From positions 65,090,282 through 65,154,281 of the forward strand of contig CM056741.1 of the NCBI GenBank assembly GCA_029851415.1: DNA of 64,000 nt. Reading direction: 5' to 3'. Below the pieces are notes generated by a model. The model did not search any database. It was not told the DNA's origin and worked only from the letters and a program-made list of their open reading frames with translations. The translations under genes and the position numbers were made by a program. Origin of the DNA: Eretmocerus hayati. Taxonomy: Eukaryota; Arthropoda; Insecta; Hymenoptera; Aphelinidae. The first letter of the stretch is position 1. Every line of letters begins with the position of its first letter. This document shows, one piece after another, positions 22,835-34,600 of this stretch.

Positions 22835-24605
22835 ATTATAAGTTCTCCACTGAAAGATGTCTGAAGCGCCCATAACTTTTCTGTGATGCAACAGCTCCTG
22901 ATGATGCGACGGTACAATCGTTATTTCAATCCTGCTAAAGTTGCTAACTCATCAACAATGTGCCGTGGGGGGTTGCTTGTTCAAATATTGTTTGAAGGTC
23001 GAGTGAAAAGACATTCCTGCGTTTTCGACAACTTTGAATATATAAATAGAAGTTCGAGTAGAAGTTGTAGCTTCAGAATTTGAAAATGATCAAAGGTACG
23101 AATATGTGGTACTGAATTCTTAAGAAGTGGTATCTAGACATTTTGTCGCATTTTGTGTTAATGAGAATAAATTGAAGCTTTCGCATCAATCTTCAACATT
23201 ATTTTTCAAATAAATTCATTCTTACACAGAAGATAGCCACTGACACTATCCAATGGAGTGATGTGATCACTCATAACTCCTTATCAGGCTCATAGAAAAT
23301 TCTTCAACCAAAATTCAGCTTCAAGTCTAGAAATCATCAATATTCCTCACAGCTTCTGAAATGTTCTTTTTTTTATAACGGATGAACCTTCGAAACCACG
23401 ACAACCTCTAAAAGAACACTGCACAAATGACATTCATGTCCTATCATTCTTATACGAAAGCTTCTCTCTTCGTTATATAATTGCAGATCCTTTTCACCGT
23501 AGGGTTCCATTTTCGTAACTCTGGCCTCATAACATGTGACCCAGCAGTGCGATCGAAATAGATTGCCAAATGCAACTCGCAACAAAACACATCATGTGAC
23601 CCAGTAGTGTGCGCATCTTAACCCAAACGATATGGGACAAAACTGGCTTGCCCACAAAAAGATCCACAGCTAGAATACCGACTGGGGCGCATCATACATC
23701 AGATATGGGCGAAAGGGGGTTGGGTGCTCCGAGCCCCTCGTGCGCGCCCTTAGCAGCCTATGGGATCAGGAGAATTTTGCAGAGCGATGCGGTCGTGTCG
23801 GGGCGTGGCCCTTGAACCCTATTGTATACTTGCCTTTTGACTGCGTCCGCATACATACCCGCATGTGTGATCTTATAATGCATTATATATATGCAAGCTC
23901 TCCACAGAAATAGATATCTACAATAAGTACACTTATATATATACAGCCCGTCACTCTTCCATCGAAGTATGGGCGATCTCGTATCCGCACTGACAATTCA
24001 AAATATACACGTGAATTGGGATGCTCCGTGTGATTGTGCCAGTATCCTTATGGCATACATTTTTCACCTTGCGGCTTTTTAATTGGATCCGCGGGGGGCC
24101 TATAGTTAGCTCGATGCGGCTTTAGAAAGGGATCATGGGCTCAAGTGACAATACCGGTGCGCTTCCTCTGATCTTCTGTTTGGAGAATTTATACACAAAA
24201 ATACGTGATTGACCTCATTTTTTGATTTGCTCTACGAACTGTTGTTCGTGCCTGCATAGTCAATCGAATTGTGGGAAGCTGCGGATCGACATTGGAGGGG
24301 TTTTCCATTTTCTATGGATCTTGTACTCTAGATCTGAGAATGAACGAGGATCTACCCTTTCATGACTCGCGGTGTGATATACTCTCATCCAAAAGAATTT
24401 TGATGCATTGGATGAAGGAATTTGAGACGTGATTAGAAGTGAGGTATTAGTATAGTACAAGCATAAATCGTGCCTTCAAACTTGAAAATTGCTCGCCGGT
24501 CATTATCGCACCTTGGACAGCGATGATCAACCTCGTGATCGACATACGATTCTGTGATTGGAATGCTTTTTGTGCTCAGAATAAAGGCTATGTCTTGTAG
24601 ATTCT
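22835..24605. other. No gene recognised
   Basis: Short ORFs only; 23373-23585 on the minus strand is the longest clean one and has no known motif. TATA-rich simple sequence lies at 23885-23945. Confidence 0.4.
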
Positions 24606-24611
24606 TTTCAT

Positions 24612-26011
24612 CCCCGAGTAGAAAAAGTATTCGGCTAGCCAGCAAACTTCGTACGGGCCGTATCCCGGCAAACGTTCGGCTACCGACTCGGCATCCGCTC
24701 TGCTCTCTAACGCTCTGCCGCATACGGGCCACGCGCGGCAAATGTTCGGCAAGCATCTGCCGAATATTTGCCGCCTCAATGCCAAAGACTCCAAAAAGTC
24801 CTCTATGGCCTGCCGCACGCTTGCCGCATATGTACTTGCACCGAGACTTGCACTATGATTTCATCACACGCTTTCAAGTGCGTATGAATGAATGTTTCAT
24901 TTTTACTCAATCTGCAGTGAACGTAATCTTTTTTCTTCTCAATAGAGGCAAAGTCCGAGAAAATATTAACTTTATTTAGATGGGCTTGAATTTAGTTTTC
25001 ATGCTTGTTGTTGAAAAAATGGGTGCCAAAACCGTTTTTTTGGTCATAACTCGAAACTCATAGCCGTTACAACAAAACTTTTCCCACAAAAGTTGTTCTA
25101 GTCAATATCATCCATAGCTTGATGCAGTGGTTCACCCCGATACTATGATTGTTTATGTGGAAATGATATTTGTTTATAACAAACTCGTACCACTGCTGCA
25201 AAAATGCTAAATTGGGCAAACTTTACATCGGTAACCCACGTAAAAAAAATTTCAAAGAGAAAAGTATTCTTGTCATTTTCTCATAATAACATTACTTTTC
25301 GAGCTACATTCGCGGAAAAGTGCCACACGCTATATTTCCCATTCTGCGCCCGTCACGTATCATGCATGTTTCATGCGGCGTACTAATCCGCCTGTAACAA
25401 GAAAACTAATGTGAATATCGAAAAATGACAGAAATAATTTTCTCTTTAAAATCACTTTTTACGTAGGTGACAGTGTCAAGTTTGCCCAATTTGGCATTTT
25501 TGCAGCAGTAATACGGATTTGTTATAAACAAATGCCATTTACGCATAAACAATTATGGTAATGGGGTTAATAGTTGCAACAAGCTGGAGACAATATTGAT
25601 TTGCACAACTTTCGTGGGAAAAATTTTGTTGTAACTGCGATCAGTTTCGAGTTGTAAACAAAAAACGGCGATTTTTGCATTATTATGTTGATAGCGAAAA
25701 ATGGTATAATTATTTTGAAACTCAAAATCATGTTTTAATGATCGTTGAAGATTATGGAATCGAGAGCAAGAATAGTTTTCCGTTCCGTCACCGTAGATTT
25801 TGCTGCAGACTGCATGGCTATCTGATGGGAGTATTAAATCTGCCAGCCCATTTAAAAAGCATAGCCGCACAGATGCCGAACACTTGCCGCGTGAATGCCG
25901 TGTACGGCAAGTGTGCGGCGGAGCGTTAGAATGCCGGCATTCGGGCCGAATGCGGGATTCGGCAATCCGGATTCGGCCCGTATGCTAGCCGAAAACTTTT
26001 TTCTACTCGGG
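24612..26011. mobile_element. 1.4-kb TIR/foldback element, CCCGAGTAGAAAAA ends
   Basis: The left end CCCGAGTAGAAAAAGTATTC continues GGCTAGC; the right end is its mirror (GCTAGCCGAAAAC up to CTACTCGGG). Sub-terminal parts are rich in repeated GCCGAA, GCCGCA and CGGCA words. The inner parts (25003-25240 against 25450-25690) form a second inverted repeat around 25340, sharing AACTCG-AACT, ACAACAAAA and AAATTGGGCAAACTT. Apparent ORFs in both arms are mirror images. It is probably non-autonomous. Confidence 0.75.
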
Positions 26012-26019
26012 ATGGATTG

Positions 26020-28610
26020 AATGGAGAGTGAAAGACCATTCACGATGAATCAGGCCATTGATTTACGACCAGTGCCAGATGTGAGTTTGCGAAATTAAAT
26101 GTTCCTCTTTCTAGCTAAATCTTTTGAGTGGAACTCGCTCTAATTAACTGAAGATCTTTGGATACTGTGGCTCTTCATTTTTTTCTCAAATAACGACCAA
26201 GCAAACTTAGGTAAGGAAACTGGTGTAGAATTCTTCGAGAATCACTTCAACGATTCTGCAAAACCCTGATTCCATAAGAAAAATCTTCCTCGAGAGCTCA
26301 CTGTAACGATTAATAGCTGTAGATCGAATCACTATAGCTTGGTAGTCTCGCTGGATAGAGTAAGAATCATCCAAAGTTTACATATAATTTTCACGTAAAA
26401 TTTTACGAGAAACACAATAAAATTATCAGTTATCAGTGAATTTTTAATAGAATTGCTAATATCTCGCAAGAGGTCAGTTTAAGACTCAAAACTGACAGTT
26501 CCATATGTATTTTGATGATTTTTACAGCGATCTCAGACACACGGAGGGTTGGGAGGGCAGAATTCTCAGCATAGGCTTTTCAATGTTAACATAATGTTCG
26601 AGCGGCAAAGCAAAATACGTCGTACAGAACAGGGCGCTTTTCATATCAAAGAGAGATCGAAAATCCACGGTGGTATCGTGGAAAATCGGAAGTTGGGAAA
26701 TAACGCACAGCTCATGAATAGCTTTGGATTTACAATGGAAACTATTTCTGCTATATATTGGATATTATAGTCAATGAAAGACATGTCACGCAACATCAAT
26801 CGATGTGAAAACTGGCTTTACAATCAGCCATTGATGCTCAGGCCTGTTGATGCTTATCATTTCTTTTAGAGGCTCGTCGTAGATGAGTTTGTACATAGAG
26901 AGAAAATACTTGCTAAAAAAGCAACGATCTTCCTGTTGCTGTTCTAGCCGGGGTTGCGTTGCTCCTTATAGAGTCTGTGGATTTTTCATGACGTAACTCA
27001 TCAGTTGATGAGTCACGTGATTTCTTGAGTCATGCCAATTTTCAGAGCATTGGAGTTTTTAGCGTTTTTATTCGAGATAATGCTGAGGATAATCCCGAGC
27101 TCAATCTACAAGAACACGCATGACAAATCCATGGGGATTCGAACCCAAAGTTGATACAATAACAGACTCGTGAAACATAACTTATTGAATCGGTTTCTAT
27201 GGGAGATGCATGTATCTCTGGACAGGGGGCCCATTTGACTGAGTTACTCTCTGTCTGGAGTCACCATATTCAATCATTTTTCCATTCGCCCCTTCAAGAT
27301 CGGATATGAAAGTCATTCCAACCTGCGAATGTCTAAAGCCGGACTGGAAGACTATCTTAGAGACAAAACTGGGAACCCGGGCTTCTAGTCCTCCCTTTTT
27401 TTCAGTAATGTCCCAATCTAAATGGAAATCAAGCAATTTTATTCAGCCATTCCATCCCACCTGAATAATACCATTTCCGAGACATGGCATATTGAGCTGA
27501 TTATTTAGTCATTTTTGGAGTAGTACTGTCGGGTTCAACAATTATGTAACATCGTACATTATCAAGCATGTACACTGGATGTCTTGGACAAGATAAAGTA
27601 CTCCCTTGTTCATCTCTCAGATTTCTGATGTCCGATAAGGAGATACGAGAAAAGCAAGAATGATACGCAAACTGTCACGAGTGTGCTATCGTTAAATGCG
27701 TTCAGCGATTTTTAATAAGAAAAGCACGTGGTGTTGCAATGCTCCCTTTTTTTTATTTTGTTGTCCCACTCCTTCGCCTTTGGCTTTCCGCTTTGGAATA
27801 GCTTGAAATTCGTTTCTATGTTTATCACAGACACGCCGTCTCACATTTATATGTTCGAGTCTTCAAATACATATATGTATGCTCGATATCTTTGGAGTCT
27901 TCGTTGGTTAGTTTGCGGCTCGAACACTCAGTATTTAACTGGTGTAGTCGGGCATCGCGTCATTTTTAATCTAGACATTTAATTGAGCAAATAGTTTGAA
28001 CCCAGCTTTCGACGAAAGCGATGATTTGGCAGTTTTCAATGAATGATCAATAAGCTTTGATTAAAGCAGTTAATCATCTTCGAACCTTGGAATAGGAATT
28101 ACTTTCTAAATATGTAAATGATCAAGTTGTGTCTTCCCATGATCACGATTTTAGACATGGTTATCAGTGGGAAATAAAGTTTCAAAGTACTACAACTTTT
28201 TTTATCCAATTTAAGATATAAAAAAAAATTCACGGAAAATTTATGATGTGGTAATGATCTGGTAACGTTCTCTGATCTTTATTCGTGAAATAGGCCGAAA
28301 CAGTGGGCTGCTCATATATTATCACGTGTTAGTGGGGAGGAATATTGGTTGACCCACAGGTGTGATTTCCTGGGAAGATATAAACGTGGTGCGTTCAAAA
28401 TTCGAAAAAGTAAATAAGTGGAATACGATTAGGGAATAGTGTTCGTGAAGGCGGATACTCACCGAAAGTGATAGTTCTTCACGAATCTTCATTTTGGAGC
28501 TTTTGACCAAAGGATAATATGTAGAATTATTAGCAGTACACATTAAACCAGGTGTCATGGAGTTCGAAGCAGTCTTTGAGAAAGGAGTATAAGCTATATT
28601 CACAGCCAAC
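26020..28610. other. Mostly featureless; relict of a dispersed repeat at 27.2 kb
   Basis: 27200-27250 carries GGGCCCATTTGACTGAGTTA, closely similar to part of the element at 56347-56710, so it is a decayed relative. Nothing else with coding or structural signal was found. The end of this stretch should hold the ABCC promoter, but no confident core element can be named. Confidence 0.4.
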
Positions 28611-28614
28611 ACAA

Positions 28615-28687
28615 TGGATACGAGTGAAAAATATGATAATCCTAATCCAAGGATCAAGGCAAACTTTTTCAGCAAGTTATTTTTTTG
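28615..28687 (+). CDS. ABCC4: ABCC4-like exon 1 (start codon)
   Basis: The ATG is in good context (CACAATGG). The peptide contains [16 protein letters not shown], the signature start of short ABCC proteins. The donor GTAAGT follows. As read, the exon ends with one spare base (G), whereas exon 2 needs two carried in. One more T in the TTTTTT run would give TG, then Cys-Trp across the junction. Confidence 0.75.
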
Positions 28688-31600
28688 GTAAGTCGGACAT
28701 ATAGTTGTTCTGAAAAATAAAGTGAATAAATGGCATTGTAAACTCAAACTTCTTAAGCTATGACAATTTCATATAATGATTTACACAATTGTTCTTAATC
28801 ATCATAGAACTATACCCATATGGCTAATTCAACGATTTATTGTTATGAAACTCACAATATCGCGAATAGATCACCATGTCAATCGATGCAAATTAATCAG
28901 AAAGATCGAGCCACAAGCATTTTTCACTGTTGTCTGAAATCAGGATAAAGTAGAAGGTACTGGTTTGGATTTGCTTGAGAATTCTTGGTTCGATCGGAAG
29001 GATCGATTGTGCTGAGGAAATGCTATGAAAAATCATATGATGAGTATAACTCAATAGCCCCATGAAAATTGGCTACGATGAGTTGATGACCTTCATATTC
29101 TGCTTTCTCGGAGAGGAAGTATCTATCTTGGCCTATTGAAGTAAAACTGGTATACGGTGCGTTTATACTGAAAAAAGACCTTGTCATAACACTAGATATC
29201 GCCGTCGTTAAGAATTTCGTATAAATGATTCGGCGTATCACGATTCTTTTTTTTGCGACGTGATATCAGAATCACGCTATTTTGAGCAAGACTCAAGTGA
29301 CGAGAGTGCCACACTTGACTTCAAGGATGTACATCTTTAGTGAGATATCAATGATGTATTATCATCAAATTAGAAGGTTCAAGGTAAAATCATCACTGTA
29401 AAAATTCTTTGGGAAAGATTGCAACTAATTGATTGCAGTCTTAACCACTGGTTTGAGCCGATTTTAGCCGAAGGGTTGAAATTTCAACTTAAACAACGGT
29501 TGCATTACCAAATCCAACCTTGACATCCTATCAGTAGCTCAATTTTTCACCAGTGGTTTGAAATGTTGGTAGGAAATTGATCAACTTTTCACAATGTTCT
29601 ATAGAAATCCAAGTATGAAAATATTCGACATTCCAGATTGTCTCCGTCGAAAAGTGAATGATTCGATGGACAAAATGAGAGGACAAGTGTTTTTGTCTTG
29701 ATATAAAACGCCTTGCATCGGACCATGATCGGTCTTATAGTTGAAGGCTAATTGAACGAACTTTGCAAGAATTGTCGATCTCATTCCAGCAAAAATAGAT
29801 TTACTGTTGATCTTAACACGTTCGCTGCGACGGGTCCCACGGGTGGGACCCGCGCGTCCTTCCCTGTGTGCGACGGGTCCCACGGGTGGGACCCGTTTTG
29901 GTTCGGCTTCTAGTGTGCACCAAACAACGTAGACACATCCAATGGCTTCTGTAGCGGTTCTTACTCACTATATACGATGCCAAGAACATGCGTACACGCC
30001 AGTTTGAGGATCGGAATCGATTCGCGCGAGTTATACCACAAAAACTGAATTTTCGTGGGAACGGCGATGGATAACACAAAAATAGCAAGTAAATTGTAAA
30101 TATATCAAGTCCGTTTCAATATCTCACAACGTATCTTAGCTCATTCGAAAGCTTACGTCAAAAGCTACAAAATGAGCCCAAAGACGCGTAATTTGAGCGA
30201 GATAGAACCGAGTTATCAGAAATTTTGACGCAAAATAACCATGAGGCAAACCGAGTAAATGGTTGACACTGTACTTCCTCTCTTCTCAATCTATTTTATC
30301 TCCCCGCGTATGAGGAACTTTTTGTATCCAGAGAAGTTGAAGAGTATATCGAATGACCAGCTGTGTCTCGTAGATTCTCGAGGATAGAAAATCATACTCG
30401 CGTGGACCACAATCGCAATCCACTGTTCTCACTAGGCAAAAGCTTCCAATTCAGGCCATGCTCGCGAGTTACCCGAATGGTAGCGGGAAATCAACGAATG
30501 CTCCCGAAAAGCTAAATACCACATCTCAGGATCACTAATTTTGGTAGTTCGGCCATTCACACCATCCCCCTTTGCACGATATAAATTTTCGCGGGTCCCA
30601 CCGGTGGGACCCGTCGCACTGAAAAGAGTCAGACTTAATTGTGTGCGACGGGTCCCACCGGTGGGACCCGCGAAAATTCTTAGATTTCTTGTATATACAT
30701 ACTAAACTGATCACAAATCAAAAGGTTTGACTATTTTAGGTGGAAAATCACGCGTTTGTACTCTCTCGCACTCTGTGACGGAATGCCGGTTTTCACCGTC
30801 GCAGCGAACGTGTTAATATTGACATGGAGATCAGAGTCAAATATCTTTTTTCTTACATTTCTGACTCTGACCAGAAAAATTGTCTACCAAAGATGTAGTA
30901 CTTTTTCGTGATATATACTTTTGTTCATTTTTGATAAAATGTCTACATCTCAAGATATCCTCGAGTATCTCTGCGGAGTTAAGGTACACTATGATAATTA
31001 ATTGAACTCCCAGCTCCCACCTCTTTATTAGTAATTCAAGATGGAATTCGTATCAATATCCTAGAGAGATGTAGTTTCTTTTCATTTCAGAGCGCCCACT
31101 TTTGCAACACTCCTCCTAATTACATCACAACTAAAGATTGGCATATAGGCTCATGGAGAGATTTTTTCAGTCATTTAAAAAAATTGTGACTCCCTCAATG
31201 TTTCCTCCAATCAAGTCTGCATGGTCATAGATTTTTACAACGCAGACTATTCTGGCTGTCGATAACCTTGACATTCCCATCTTATATTATTAAACCGATG
31301 TGATTTCTGACCTACACGCCTCGCCGGGGTAAAATGAGAATAAGATCATGGAAGTACTATGAGTATAGCATTACTGCGCGTTCCACTCGATGCTGGGAGA
31401 AGGCTAATAGGTTCGCCAAGAATTGCAAAAAAAATTGCGCACATGGCAAACAAGTACGCACAGTCCGTAGAGATCAACATCCCATAGAAATTGAAATGCT
31501 ATACATGATAATGGCTACGAACGTATATAATTCAAATGCATCTTAATATTTTCCACGTACCTTAACTCATTTCAAAGATTATTTTTGGACCTTTATAATG

Positions 31601-34600
31601 AGCTTTAGAATCAAAAAATCAGAGCCGAGCTAGATATCTCAAGAGTGAGAGGATTGCAGAGCCTGAACTCGTTATTGCTATAATTGTCTTGACAAGAGGA
31701 AGCCAAAGCTTGCATTTCCAAAAAGGGTACCGCAAGATTTTTATTTCGAAATATTACTAAATTGCTGTGTGCGCCGTCTTTCTTGATATTTTTGTCAAAC
31801 CTATCGTTTGTTCGCGAGCACCGTATCTATGGAATATTCCAATGAAAAATCACTTGGCTGGGACACACATCTCTCATATACTTAACCAAAATTATCATCC
31901 AAAGAGCAAAAAATATATAATTTTGATAGGAATTTACAATAATTCCCAGTTGGCTCATTCCAATTTTTTGGTATGGAAGGAATCGCGATCTCAAAGCCAG
32001 AGATATTTACAATACCCAGCCACAGGACTTGAGTGAATCTCTTGGAGCCAGATTAGAGAGGTAATGAGCGAGGAATCGCATTCTTTACTTCAATTTTCTG
32101 TAGATCAGTATTCCACTCATGGCAATACATTTGATGGAGCATACCCAACGTTGAGGCTGCTCCTGCATTGAACAAATCACATGCTTTTAGTATTTAGAGT
32201 ACACATTAAAATGGTTAACAAAGTTCTTATCAGTTAGAACACAATATCTATAATCTCAATTCACGGGTCATGAGAACTCATCCAATCAATGACTTTCATT
32301 TTTCTGATCAACAAAGAATGAAATATTTTAAATTATGGTATTGTTTGGGTAGTTGCTGGAAAAGAGAATTGGAGGAATCCTCAATAAACAAAAGGAAACC
32401 ACTTCTTCGTAAGGCTATCCAGGAGAGTTTCGGATGGTCTTTTATGTTTCTTGGAATCTCCACATTCCTTTTGGCACTTGTTGTCAAGTGAGTGAATAAG
32501 TCTATATTACAAATGTTCATAGAGTTGTTTCAATCGACATTGATATTTCATCTTTCTCCCACTAGGATGGTCCAACCTATCGCATTGACTCTTCTGATTC
32601 GCCACTTCTCTCGTGATTCTACATCTTCGAGCCAGCAAGCCTACTTGTATGCCTTTGGCATCGCCTTGACGGGATTGATGGAAAATATCATGTTCTGTCA
32701 TACGAATTATGCAGCACGAGAACTTGGCATGCGACTGAGGGTTGCATGCTCTTCTTTGATCTACAAAAAAGTATGCTCATTAGAATGAACTACATCGCTG
32801 CATATAATAAGTAGAATCATTGAATTCTCACCATTTTTATGTTCATTCATTGCTCGAAATTACTACCCATTGTCATGTGTAACCTTCCAATGTTACCAAA
32901 AAGGTTACAAAGTCTCGGATACAGTCAGATACAATCAGAATCTTCAGAATAGCCTAAACTTCAATAGGCTTAATAGAGGATCACTCACAACTGAGCAGTT
33001 CTACGTGAAATAAATGGTCGATAAAACATGGTGTTCCGGATCGTCTGCGCATGATTTCCCATTGAATCCATACCTCAAAATATGACAAAAAACCGGTCGC
33101 TAGGACTCTAAAAATTTTTTTTACTCAGCTGGTGAGCAAATTGATTCAGCTCTTGTTTTTTTTTTTTCGGTCAAAAAAGTGCTGACTTTTCCTCTCTAAA
33201 ACAGCTCTAGTTCAAGAACGAAGGAAGATATCAACACGTGATTCAACGCATTTGAAAGCTTAGACAAGAACTCATGGGAATATGATTTAAAATATTTTTT
33301 GGAAGGAATTGGGCTAATATATGGGGAATTCCGTGAATATCACTAATTAATTTTTTTCTCGAAAACAATATCACAAAAAAATTTTGGGAACACTTTCTCC
33401 ACGTGAAATTTGATGCTCTTTTCGGGAAAATATGTTTTAAAGAGTGTTTTGACATCCCAAGCGAGTTTTAAGCAATTTTTGTTATTCGACTCTCCGACCA
33501 ATCAGAGATCGTCGGTTTTCTACGCATGCGCGTAATATTACACGGAAACGAGATTCAGAATTTCAGACCCTACGCAATCGGTAGCCCGTAAAATTTCCTT
33601 CAAAATGACCTCCGGTAAAGTTCATTTTGATGCACGTAGACCGAAGGTATAACGTATTCAAGGGAGCACGAGAGCTGGAGAAAATTGCGGAACTCGTGTC
33701 GGCATCACTCTTGAGAATTTTGGAACAGTGGATCCGACCATTGGGTACAGGTAACTGAGACTCGGGGCACTCAATATTTTTGTTCTCTTTCTGAGCTCAA
33801 AACTCCGGTTCTACAGCTTCAAAATGATTTTCACCAGTAGTCATTTTCAAGTAAATTTCACGGGCTATTGATTTCGCAGGGTTTTGATTCCGAAAAATCA
33901 AGCGCATGCGCAGAAAACTGACGCGCTCTGATTGGTCGAGAAATCGAGTCGCAAAAAATTGCTTGAAACTCACTTGGGACGTCAAGACACTCTTCAAACA
34001 GCTTATTATGTGTCGATTATCAGAAATCTTTGTTCTACGTAAAAACTGCCCACGTCCAACAAGATTTTCGTGAAGAACAAGGTTTTTGGCACGAGACGCA
34101 TATGCTGCTTTATACGACGAAATGCGCAGTTTGCGCATGATAAACATAAGTTGAATCAATTTGCTCACCAGCTGCGAGAAAAATTTTTTTGGGGTCCTAG
34201 CGATCGGTTGTTTGTCATATTTTGATGTATAGAATCAGTGGAAAATCATGCGCAGACGATCCGGAATACAATGTTTTGTAGACCATTTATTTCACATGAA
34301 ACTGCTCAACTGCTTTCACCGGTATATAGCCACTTTTGCACTTCTTTTCTTTTTTTTCAGAAAGTTTTTCATTTTAAGTAAGGTCGGTCAAGGCAAATTC
34401 AATAAAATCGAGCTTTTTGTCCTATCTAGGAGATACATAAGGCAAGATAATAACGTCTTCAGTAGTTTTCAGTCTTCAAAGATTAGACCTGAACTATCAA
34501 AGATTTTATTCCTGTGCAGAATCAAACATTATCAATACAAAGTTTTAAATTTTGCAAAATAGTACTTGAAAAATCTAGAGTGGTTTGAAGTTTCCAGATA

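Noticed and set aside
27121..27150. Minus-strand GGGTTCGAATCCCC, like a tRNA T arm
   Set aside because: No D arm, A box or anticodon arm is found at the right distance upstream, and no acceptor pairing.
28322..28747. 141-codon minus-strand ORF with a hydrophobic helix and splice-like borders (acceptor near 28710, donor near 28462)
   Set aside because: It is antisense to ABCC4 exon 1, whose plus-strand peptide is a strong family match. The membrane-like helix is the complement of that exon and its flank.
29023..29241. Minus-strand ORF after a TTTTTTCAG acceptor-like site
   Set aside because: There is no suitable donor before its stop and no known motif; it lies inside ABCC4 intron 1 on the opposite strand.
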